DNA from: a virus
Length of the DNA: 31,173 nt
Direction: 5' to 3' (one strand)
IMG/VR virus record: IMGVR_UViG_3300025102_000162
Location: 1 to 31,173 of that record
A program made the translations under genes and the position numbers. The notes beneath the pieces were generated by a model. That model searched no databases and was not told where the DNA came from. It worked only from the letters and a program-made list of their open reading frames with translations. Shown here in pieces: positions 1 to 6,357 of the stretch. The first letter of the stretch is position 1; each line of letters starts with the position of its first letter.

Positions 1-449
1 ACTGATTGCTGTGTTACACCTTTGGTAGCAGAGTTAGAAGCCATATTATCTTCATCTAAAAATAATGTTGTATTAAGTGCAGTACCTGCTTCGTTAATAA
101 CTGTATCTACTCTATCGTTTAAATCTTCTATGTGTTGTTGAACTGGTGACATACGAACAACAGAACCTGAAGCATGTGATAATCCTGATGAAGCTGCTGA
201 ACCTGTTAAGTATCTATTTCCTACACTACCAACATCTAATGTTTTAGTTCCTGAATTAACACCTGTAACTAAAATAACTTCTCTGTTAGTTGCACTATCA
301 GGGTTAATTATTAAATAACAAGAAGCAGTAAGAGTATTAGAAGCTGAATCTGTTACTGAATTTACAGTTAATGTTGTATCAGATGCACCAATAGTACCTG
401 TTAAGGTTGTCTCAAAAGCATTTAATAACTTAGTTTCTTGTGCTGTCAT
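1..449 (-). CDS. Fibre- or tail-appendage-like protein, N-terminal part (partial)
   Basis: Minus-strand reading frame that starts at an ATG two bases beyond the stop of the propeller tail gene and runs off the left edge (about 149 residues visible). It begins MTAQETKLLNAFETTLTG. It has a beta-rich stretch (TLTVNSV, YLIINP, REVILVTGV, TKTLDVG) and then a helical segment (QQHIEDLNDRVDTVINEAG). The REVILV-TKTL unit resembles a stretch of the 300-aa adaptor upstream (EIMLVT-RTLTVARG), so both may share one small beta domain. Being the last visible gene of the morphogenesis operon fits a fibre or other tail appendage. The receptor-binding end lies outside the window, so the role is inferred from position and domain style. 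Confidence 0.6.
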   Translation of the reverse strand, partial: MTAQETKLLNAFETTLTGTIGASDTTLTVNSVTDSASNTLTASCYLIINPDSATNREVILVTGVNSGTKTLDVGSVGNRYLTGSAASSGLSHASGSVVRMSPVQQHIEDLNDRVDTVINEAGTALNTTLFLDEDNMASNSATKGVTQQS

Positions 450-450
450 T

Positions 451-2367
451 CTATCCTAATCTACCTACTCCTAATAGTTCTATTCCTAATCCTACTCCAG
501 ATGTTGAAGTTTGTACTACTTTACTACCTCTAAATCTTACTAAACAAAACATTGTTACAGAACCTCTAGGGCTTATCTCCTCAATAGGACTGCTAACATT
601 TTCTATTATACCTCTTAATAATGTATCTGGTCTGAATATCTCTAATTGCACATTCTTACCTTCTTTGTTACGCAGCGCCTGGTACACTAAATCTCCTTGA
701 CCGTTTATTTTTAATCGTTTTCTATTCGGTCTTTCTACTTGGTCCGATATGTTTATAGGCATATCTACTACTAAGTCATTAACTAATTGGAAACCCCTAA
801 TAGCAAATGACAGAAGTTCTGGTGATTGTGTAACATCATCTGTGTTTAATTCTATTTTTCCTGCAATCCATCTACCATCAACAAGTGTCATAACTTCTTC
901 GTCTCCACCTGTACCAGAAAATATAGATACTTGTTCTGACCAGGTAGCTGCAGTAGGACTATTTATATCTGCAGCAATAGTAGAACTAAATAATTTAACT
1001 GAACCAGAACTAACAACATTAGTATTTAATTTAGCTCCAACCCATTGTTTTTTCTCTGATGTAAAAAAATCTGCAAGTGGTGTAATAACATAACCTGTTG
1101 ATACATAGTTTGTACTTTCTCTGTAAAGTCCTCCACCTGATACAGTTGCAAATAATCTATCAGCAAATACTGATATGCTTTGCACTACTCCACTTTCTGC
1201 AAATTCTAAATCTCTAGCTATACCACCTGTTGGTAGATAATATCGCCACAGATTTGTCTTACTTGCACTATCAACTATACCTACATAGATACTATCTCTT
1301 GTAGATATAATTTTGTATGGTGCTTGATTTAAAGTATTAGAACCACTACCCCATTGTTTAATTAACTGTGCATTTACAAGTACATATAAATTATTAGCAT
1401 TAGTTATTTCAGCTCTATATAATCTACCAATCTTTCCACTAGCTGTGTTCTGATATGTACCATAAAATATAAAACCTTGTGCTGCATCTATAGCATTAGG
1501 TACTTCACCTTCTATAAATGTTTGACCTTTAAGTGTAAGTGATGATGATTCATCAGTAAAAGAATATATATATCCATCTGATGCTGCACCTAATACAACA
1601 GCTCCACCATCTGTTAAGTCTGTCCACTCTGTACCAGTAGGTAATGTTTTCATAGTAGTAGGATTGCTGCTATCTGTTACCTGGTATAAATCACCAGCAG
1701 TATCACTAGCAACTATTCTGCCTTTCATAGACCATATCTTACTAAATGTTTTGTGACTGTTATGTGTTGTGTAAGTTGATGCACCAGTTCTTTTGTATAT
1801 AACACCGTTTGCAACTATGTATAATTGTGTTCCTAGTACAGCTAAACCTGTTATTGCATTACCAGCACTTGGTGCAGTTTCAGATACAACTGTTATAGAT
1901 GTTGCAGTAGGTGTGTCTATTCTTTTAAGAACATCACTATCAGCAAAGAATATAGAACCACTCATTTCTTCCATATATAAATTTGTATTTGTAGAACTAG
2001 ACAACTCTGATGTGTCATGTAATAAAGATACTTTATATTCTTGACCTACTTGTTTACCACTAAATACATCTATGCCTTTACTATCCCAGAATCTTTGGAA
2101 ATCATTTTCTCCTGCATTCCTTCTATGTGCTTTATCTAAACCACTACCTCCAGCAAAATCTGTCCTGGAAAATATCTGACCAAACTCCTGTTGAAAATCC
2201 TCTGGTGTTTCTGATGTCTGTATAGCTTGTGCCTGGAGTGGAGCTGTGTTTATATTAAGCTGCCGTCCTGGACCAACAGCAAATCTAAGAAACAAATCGT
2301 CTAGGTTAGCTTCAAATCCTTGTGACTCTGGTGCATTAGTGTTAGCTGGTGAAGGTAATACTGACAT
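451..2367 (-). CDS. Beta-propeller-like tail protein
   Basis: 638 aa. After a polar N-terminus (about residues 1-110) the middle holds at least six repeats of the type xxGxLYIVxxGVIYK (for example GLAVLGTQLYIVANGVIYKR, GYIYSF, IGRLYRA, SIYVGIVD..LWRYYL, DRLFATVSGGGLYR), which looks like a beta-propeller. The C-terminus (NRKRLKINGQGDL ... QLEIFRP, RGSVTMFCLVRFRG) is a separate beta-rich domain. It follows the adaptor gene with a TAATG overlap, and the fibre-like gene follows it. The size and position match the nozzle/tail-hub slot of podoviruses (functionally like T7 gp12), but I see no clear sequence match to that family. Structural tail protein is well supported; the exact part of the tail is inference. 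Confidence 0.65.
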   Translation of the reverse strand: MSVLPSPANTNAPESQGFEANLDDLFLRFAVGPGRQLNINTAPLQAQAIQTSETPEDFQQEFGQIFSRTDFAGGSGLDKAHRRNAGENDFQRFWDSKGIDVFSGKQVGQEYKVSLLHDTSELSSSTNTNLYMEEMSGSIFFADSDVLKRIDTPTATSITVVSETAPSAGNAITGLAVLGTQLYIVANGVIYKRTGASTYTTHNSHKTFSKIWSMKGRIVASDTAGDLYQVTDSSNPTTMKTLPTGTEWTDLTDGGAVVLGAASDGYIYSFTDESSSLTLKGQTFIEGEVPNAIDAAQGFIFYGTYQNTASGKIGRLYRAEITNANNLYVLVNAQLIKQWGSGSNTLNQAPYKIISTRDSIYVGIVDSASKTNLWRYYLPTGGIARDLEFAESGVVQSISVFADRLFATVSGGGLYRESTNYVSTGYVITPLADFFTSEKKQWVGAKLNTNVVSSGSVKLFSSTIAADINSPTAATWSEQVSIFSGTGGDEEVMTLVDGRWIAGKIELNTDDVTQSPELLSFAIRGFQLVNDLVVDMPINISDQVERPNRKRLKINGQGDLVYQALRNKEGKNVQLEIFRPDTLLRGIIENVSSPIEEISPRGSVTMFCLVRFRGSKVVQTSTSGVGLGIELLGVGRLG

Positions 2368-3269
2368 TATCCACTATAATTTATATTCATAATTGATACT
2401 GGTGCTGGATATAGAGAACGCAAATTACCTCTAGCTTCATCTATCAACAATGACCTAAGTCTAAGTAGTGCATTTCTAAGTCTTTCTCCTGAACCTACTG
2501 GATAACTTTCTGCTGCTAATTTCTCTGTAATAAATTCTTGTGTTGAAGCATCTATATCTGTAGCACCTATAATATCTGCTACTGCACCAACCATAACTAT
2601 TTGGTGGTACTCATCTTGTAACAAACATGCTGTACTTAAATCATCTGTTTCTGCACTAGGCATAACAAATTTTCTTTTAACTACAAGATATACAGTTTTA
2701 CCGTTACTTGTATTGTAAAACTGTACTGCTGCGTTTGTACTTGATGGTGGAAAATCTCTAAGAAGTTCTATACCAGCTGTAGTGTATTGACTACCAGTAG
2801 AGTTTTGTACATAAGATGTCATCACTTCTACTGTAGATGCTGGCACTTCTTGATATGTACTGTTGGCAGTTACAGTAGTGTTAGTTACATTATATAAACT
2901 TGGATATAATCTAACAATGTTATCTGCTACTGCATCAAAAACAGATTTACGTGGAAACGTAGGGTTTACAAAAATATTATCTTTATCTGAATGTGCAGCT
3001 GCAGTTGTTCCTGCATATCCTCTTGCTACTGTTAATGTTCTAGTAGAAGTATTAGCTGCAGTGACTAACATTATCTCCTGGTTTATTTCTATTAAGGCAC
3101 CAGAACCTAATAAGTTTTCTTCTTCAGATGAAAACAATCCTGATTCATAAGTTACTGAAGTAACTGAACTATTTATGGCTCCATCTAAACGAGAAAACGC
3201 AGACAAATCGTCTGGCTTGTTTAAAAAATCTCTATATATTCTATCTACGAGTGTGCTTACTGCTGCCAT
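2367..3269 (-). CDS. Head-tail adaptor / tail tubular-like structural protein
   Basis: 300 aa, directly after the capsid gene, with a good Shine-Dalgarno (GGAGG) before the ATG. The N-terminus is helical (TLVDRIYRDFLNKPDD), then comes a beta unit (GSGALIEINQEIMLVTA ... RTLTVARGYAGTTAAAHSD), then a second beta region (TVEVMTSYVQNS, VYLVVKRKFV), and a helical C-terminus (ERLRNALLRLRSLLIDEARG). Gene order capsid-this-propeller protein places it where adaptors or tail tubular A proteins sit in short-tailed phages. No family is recognised for certain. Its stop overlaps the next start as TAATG, implying coupled translation with the tail gene. Confidence 0.6.
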   Translation of the reverse strand: MAAVSTLVDRIYRDFLNKPDDLSAFSRLDGAINSSVTSVTYESGLFSSEEENLLGSGALIEINQEIMLVTAANTSTRTLTVARGYAGTTAAAHSDKDNIFVNPTFPRKSVFDAVADNIVRLYPSLYNVTNTTVTANSTYQEVPASTVEVMTSYVQNSTGSQYTTAGIELLRDFPPSSTNAAVQFYNTSNGKTVYLVVKRKFVMPSAETDDLSTACLLQDEYHQIVMVGAVADIIGATDIDASTQEFITEKLAAESYPVGSGERLRNALLRLRSLLIDEARGNLRSLYPAPVSIMNINYSG

Positions 3270-3285
3270 ATATCCTCCATATTAC

Positions 3286-3313
3286 TAGAGGGAGAAGTAT
3301 TTATCTCCCTCTA
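3286..3313 (-). terminator. Perfect hairpin between capsid and adaptor genes (attenuating terminator or RNA stabiliser)
   Basis: TAGAGGGAGA and TCTCCCTCTA form a perfect 10-bp stem with an 8-nt loop, in the 68-bp gap after the capsid stop. Read on the minus strand it is followed by GTAATAT, not a real U-tract, and then the GGAGG ribosome site of the next gene. It is therefore more likely a partial terminator or a block to 3' exonuclease that keeps capsid mRNA abundant relative to tail mRNA. Confidence 0.65.
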
Positions 3314-3322
3314 ATAAATATA

Positions 3323-3352
3323 CTATCTTACTTCGTATTAGGAAGTAGATAG
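3323..3352 (-). other. Second, imperfect hairpin around the capsid stop codon
   Basis: CTATCTTACTTC and GAAGTAGATAG pair with one bulged base, leaving a 7-nt loop that contains the capsid TAA stop. With the 10-bp stem 10 nt further on, the capsid message ends in two tandem hairpins. Probably a 3'-end stability element. Confidence 0.4.
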
Positions 3353-4276
3353 AGATGTAATTTTGCCGTGGAATTGCTCTGGACCGTACTCTAATCCGAC
3401 CTCTCCATAGATTTGGAACTTATAAGCTGAACCAGTTTGTGCAAGTGGTTCTGCAAAGAAGTGTCCTTTTCCTGGAATGTCTAAGAATACTGGCTTACAA
3501 AACGATAAGTCAGCAATAATAATATCTTCAGCAGGAAGGTGTCTATCATAAACAATACCAACTTCTCCGAAGTCAGTTTCTATTGTCATGATGTTAACAC
3601 CACCAACATTTCTATCTCTAGGAGCGAGTGATAACGCACTTCCATAGATAGATGATAGTTTTTGCTTTTGGAAAGCATTAGCAAAAATTACTGGTGTCTC
3701 AAAAGGAGCGCCAGCATCTGCCATCTTCTTTAAGCAAGCATCTACTTTTGCTTGGTCAAGAGCAGCATTACCGCCTGCTACTTCGTTAGTAGCGATAGCA
3801 GCTAGCATACCTCTTGATTTTCTTGCTGTTGTTACATTAGTGTCTGCAACATAAGCACCTTGTAAGAAAGAGAACTCTATGTCTCTAGCTGCTCTCTTCA
3901 TAGCCATGTCTAATTGGAAAGCCAATTCATCTTGAACTGGTTGGTCTCCCAATATAGATTGACCAGCAAGGTTTCCTGTTGCTGCTTGTTTTGTATATGA
4001 TACGTGAACACCATATTGCATAATCTGAGTCACGTTATATACTTCGCTTCTGCTTCTTTCTGCAAAGGTTGCGTCTGCACCTTCTACTACTACTGTTTGA
4101 GCAGCAGCTGCATTGTCAACTGTTTGCCAGGAGAACTGTTTAGAGGTAACTGATTTACCTCCAGTCATCCCACCAATAGCGGAAAGAAACGGTGTATCGT
4201 TTGGAGTTACATTAAATAACTCACCGACGTAATTAGGTAAATCGTAAGAATCACCTAGTCCGCTTACTGCACCCAT
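3338..4276 (-). CDS. Major capsid protein (SU10/DUF5309-like, HK97 fold)
   Basis: 312 aa. The N-terminus (DLPNYVGELFNVTPNDTPFLSAIGG) followed by SKQFSWQTVD and an E-loop-like region (VVVEGADATFAERSRSEVYNVTQI) is the usual pattern of the SU10-type major capsid family. Then come a spine-like helix (LAFQLDMAMKRAARDIEFSFLQG), a central A-domain region (PVIFANAFQKQKLSSIYG) and a typical end (GHFFAEPLAQTGSAYKFQIY GEVGLEYGPEQFHGKI). The scaffold gene lies directly upstream and the adaptor downstream. Strong Shine-Dalgarno (AAAGGAGA). No N-terminal delta domain, so a separate scaffold is expected and is present. High confidence in function, fairly high in subfamily. Confidence 0.9.
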   Translation of the reverse strand: MGAVSGLGDSYDLPNYVGELFNVTPNDTPFLSAIGGMTGGKSVTSKQFSWQTVDNAAAAQTVVVEGADATFAERSRSEVYNVTQIMQYGVHVSYTKQAATGNLAGQSILGDQPVQDELAFQLDMAMKRAARDIEFSFLQGAYVADTNVTTARKSRGMLAAIATNEVAGGNAALDQAKVDACLKKMADAGAPFETPVIFANAFQKQKLSSIYGSALSLAPRDRNVGGVNIMTIETDFGEVGIVYDRHLPAEDIIIADLSFCKPVFLDIPGKGHFFAEPLAQTGSAYKFQIYGEVGLEYGPEQFHGKITSLSTS

Positions 4277-4290
4277 TTAAATCTCCTTTA

Positions 4291-4755
4291 CTATTTTTCT
4301 CGGGTTAAATTTCTTAATTTATTTGCTTTGAGATTAGCGCTAGTTTGCCAATCACCATCTTGCTGCGCTTGTGCAATCTGGTCTTCTAAGCCAACTGGCT
4401 CTACTGGAGTTGATGCTTCAATTACAGTGTCAAGATTTTGTTGACTTGTTACAACTCTTGCTTTTTGAGCAGCTTGCGGGTCTTCTTGGGTAGGACTTTC
4501 TGAGGTCCAGCCGTAGTTTTCTTCAGCAAATTGCTTTATAGCATCTGATTGTAACTCACCTTTATACAAGTCTTTCAATGCTTTACCTTGTCCAGAGTCT
4601 GGGTCAAAACCTGCATCTTGGATAGCTTTACCCATTTGCACAGATTTAAATTCTTTCTCTACACTTTCAAGTTCTTTAATGCGTTCACGCATTGACTTGA
4701 TAGCATTGTTATCTTGTGTTTCTTCTACTGTATTATCTTCCATATTTTCTTCCAT
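4291..4755 (-). CDS. Capsid scaffolding protein
   Basis: 154 aa, acidic and mostly helical: N-terminal polar stretch (MEENMEDNTVEETQDNN), a charged probable coiled coil (SMRERIKELESVEKEFKSVQ), a middle part with GFDPDSGQGKALKDLYKGEL, and a basic helical tail (DWQTSANLKANKLRNLTREK) like those that bind the coat shell. The motif GFDPDSGQGKAL is common in scaffolds of phages with this capsid type. It sits 15 bp before the major capsid gene with Shine-Dalgarno AGGAGATAAA. Position, size and composition all support the call. Confidence 0.8.
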   Translation of the reverse strand: MEENMEDNTVEETQDNNAIKSMRERIKELESVEKEFKSVQMGKAIQDAGFDPDSGQGKALKDLYKGELQSDAIKQFAEENYGWTSESPTQEDPQAAQKARVVTSQQNLDTVIEASTPVEPVGLEDQIAQAQQDGDWQTSANLKANKLRNLTREK

Positions 4756-4970
4756 TTTATCTCCTACTCCAAGTGTTGGTATTAACTACATCATCCTTGG
4801 GTTAATGATGCGATACGCGACAAATAATAATTAAACAACAATGAGAATTGCCAGCCACTCCAGACTGTTGAGATACTAGACGAATTGTAATACGCAGCTT
4901 ACACGTCAGCTATAAGCTGGAAGGTGCAGCATCCATTTATATTCGGAGACGTCCGCAATCCGATACTTTA
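4756..4970 (-). other. Probable structured 5' leader of the capsid operon
   Basis: About 215 bp with no credible ORF on either strand, but with several stems: CATCAT(4789-4794)/ATGATG(4805-4810), CAGCTTA(4895-4901)/TAAGCTG(4913-4919) and TCGGA/TCCGA around 4943-4963. It is less AT-rich than the flanks. It lies between a terminator (4991-5018) and the scaffold start, so on the minus strand it would be the untranslated leader of scaffold-capsid mRNA. No known RNA family recognised; no tRNA cloverleaf. Confidence 0.4.
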
Positions 4971-4976
4971 ATTATA
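4971..4976 (-). promoter_or_regulatory. Candidate -10 box of a capsid-operon promoter
   Basis: TATAAT on the minus strand, just downstream of the bidirectional terminator and upstream of the scaffold leader. A convincing -35 box at 17 nt is not visible. The logic is that the terminator and the inserted plus-strand cassette would cut the late transcript, so scaffold and capsid need their own start. Confidence 0.35.
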
Positions 4977-4990
4977 TACTACAAAAACAA

Positions 4991-5018
4991 AATAGTGGGT
5001 TTTTACACCCACTATTTT
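4991..5018. terminator. Bidirectional rho-independent terminator
   Basis: AATAGTGGGT and ACCCACTATT form a perfect 10-bp stem (12 with flanking A-T pairs) and a 6-nt loop. It is flanked by A-rich sequence on the left and TTTTTA on the right, so it works as a terminator on both strands. It bounds the left side of the plus-strand cassette and would stop late transcripts coming from the right before scaffold. Confidence 0.8.
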
Positions 5019-5097
5019 TACGTACACGAAAGGAAGGTTAAACTAATCTATTGCTAGAGAAGAATCCTTTAATAAATTATAACACAAAAAAAAAGAT

Positions 5098-5127
5098 GTA
5101 ACCTTTTTTAAAGTAGAAGAGTCTAAG
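5098..5127 (+). promoter_or_regulatory. Bipartite phage promoter, copy F (moron promoter)
   Basis: GTAACC, 16 nt, AGTCTAA, followed by GTAATGTA: the same element that precedes early genes at 22519, 23118, 23382, 24111 and 25159. The -10-like hexamer is TCTAAG. A start about 7 nt further leaves a short leader with AAGGAAAGG before the ATG at 5155. Confidence 0.65.
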
Positions 5128-5154
5128 TAATGTAAGCAAAGGAAAGGAAAACAA

Positions 5155-5280
5155 ATGTACGGAGCTTTTGAAACAGAAGAAGAGTACGATGCTTTTGTTA
5201 AAAACGGTGATTGGTTTATAGATTCAGAATCACCAGAGTATTGGAAACAATTAATAGACAATGCCAAGGAGGGTAAATAA
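5155..5280 (+). CDS. Small acidic hypothetical protein (41 aa) of the inserted cassette
   Basis: Starts MYGAFETEEEYDAFVKNGDW and ends DNAKEGK. Preceded by AAGGAAAGG at good distance and by the conserved early promoter. Acidic, rich in Glu/Asp and Trp/Tyr, no membrane segment. Its stop TAA abuts the next ATG, so the two genes form a tight bicistronic unit running against the late operon. Small acidic proteins in such cassettes are often regulators or inhibitors of host proteins, but nothing here identifies the function. Confidence 0.7.
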   Translation: MYGAFETEEEYDAFVKNGDWFIDSESPEYWKQLIDNAKEGK

Positions 5281-5481
5281 ATGTACGGAGAAGTTATTTA
5301 TGTTGTAACAACTTCAGCAGAAGGTTATGTTACAAACAGACGTGCTTTTATGCACGAGTGGTTTGCTAAAAGAGTACAACAAGGAAACCTAACTATATTT
5401 AGAGAACACAATCCAAAAGTTATTATTAGAAAATATAGTTGGAGAACTTTACCTAAATCTATTAGCGAAGTAACAATATAA
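5281..5481 (+). CDS. Small basic hypothetical protein (66 aa) of the inserted cassette
   Basis: Begins directly after the stop of the 41-aa gene, with GGAGGGT just upstream as ribosome site. Begins MYGEVIYVVTTSAEGYVTNR, then a helix with Trp/Phe (AFMHEWFAKRVQQGN) and a basic strand (KVIIRKYSWRTLPKS). Probably a small alpha/beta fold. Both cassette proteins begin MYG. A strong terminator follows 13 bp after the stop. Function unknown; it may bind the acidic partner encoded before it. Confidence 0.75.
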   Translation: MYGEVIYVVTTSAEGYVTNRRAFMHEWFAKRVQQGNLTIFREHNPKVIIRKYSWRTLPKSISEVTI

Positions 5482-5493
5482 TTTAAAGCAAAG

Positions 5494-5528
5494 CCCTAAC
5501 TGTTTGTTTGTTTCCAGTTGGGGTTTTT
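5494..5528 (+). terminator. Terminator of the inserted cassette
   Basis: CCCTAACTG (5494-5502) and CAGTTGGGG (5515-5523) pair over 9 bp with one G-T wobble and a 12-nt T/G-rich loop, followed by TTTTTG. It ends transcription of the two plus-strand genes two bases before the stop of the convergent 275-aa gene. On the minus strand it could also weaken late read-through (CTTTGCTTT follows). Confidence 0.75.
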
Positions 5529-5529
5529 G

Positions 5530-6357
5530 CTATTGTTCCTGAAGTCCAGTAACTCTAGCACCTCTTCTTGCGTAACCAACTTGTGGTGTAAACATAGATG
5601 CTTCTTCTGCTTCTAACCTGCTAATGTTTTCTAACACGTCTGGGTCCTGGAATACAACAGCTTGTGTAAACTCTTCTAATGATAACTCTTCTGCTTCTGT
5701 GTCTTGTCTGGTTTGTATATCTCTTAATCTAGGTAAGTCTCTTTGTGCTGCAGTATAAAGCTGCCTTGCTTGTTGTTGAGTAAGACCAGCTGCTCTAAGG
5801 TTTTCTGCTTCTGTTCTTGTAATAGTAAACCCAGCTCTTGCAGCTTCACCACCAATTTGTGCTGCAGTTATATTACCTTCTATTAATGCTTCTCCTATTG
5901 ATGGGTCTAATGCTCCCATGAATATAGCTTCTGGAGTTAAATCTACATTGTAATTAGTAGAGAAAAAGTTTTGAACTCCTTGAATATTATCTACAATACC
6001 TTCGTAAGCTGCACTAACTCTTTGTTGAAATTCTATTGCAGATACTTTACCTTCTAATAAACCTACAAACCTATCAGCCAACAATACCCTAGATGTTTGT
6101 TCTGGTATGCCATACTCTTGAAGTGTACCAATGTAAGATTGTTCTAATGCTTTATAAGTATTTTCATCGTATCTAACTTGACCAGTAGTTTCATTATAAT
6201 TACCAGGAAACTCTGCTTTGTACACATCTGTCTGTCTAACTGCACGAATAGCAGTAACGGGGTTATTACTTTTTGCCCATTCAGCTGCAAATAAATCAAG
6301 TATCTGTGGTGATAACTGTGGATATAATGTTTGTGCTTCTTCTAAGTAAGTTGCCAT
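5530..6357 (-). CDS. Probable internal virion / minor structural protein (275 aa)
   Basis: 275 aa, almost all helical and Gln/Glu/Ala-rich. It opens with MATYLEEAQTLYPQLSPQIL and then ...AIRAVRQTDVYKAEFPGN, a pattern of a Trp/Tyr-rich helix followed by (T)xxYKxxFPG seen in large virion proteins of related phages. Further on are QRVSAAYEGIVDNIQG and a C-terminal helical region with AGLTQQQARQLYTAAQRDLPRL. Overlaps the 646-aa gene by one base (TAATG-type), and it is the last of the large-protein block before the scaffold and capsid genes. Structural role inferred from the operon. Confidence 0.6.
   Translation of the reverse strand: MATYLEEAQTLYPQLSPQILDLFAAEWAKSNNPVTAIRAVRQTDVYKAEFPGNYNETTGQVRYDENTYKALEQSYIGTLQEYGIPEQTSRVLLADRFVGLLEGKVSAIEFQQRVSAAYEGIVDNIQGVQNFFSTNYNVDLTPEAIFMGALDPSIGEALIEGNITAAQIGGEAARAGFTITRTEAENLRAAGLTQQQARQLYTAAQRDLPRLRDIQTRQDTEAEELSLEEFTQAVVFQDPDVLENISRLEAEEASMFTPQVGYARRGARVTGLQEQ

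Noticed and set aside
4800-4970. tRNA or tmRNA in the gap before scaffold
   Set aside because: No acceptor/T-arm pattern (GTTCRANYC) in correct spacing on either strand.
5043-5267. Minus-strand 74-codon ORF
   Set aside because: Antisense to the 41-aa cassette gene, which has promoter, ribosome site and terminator on the plus strand.
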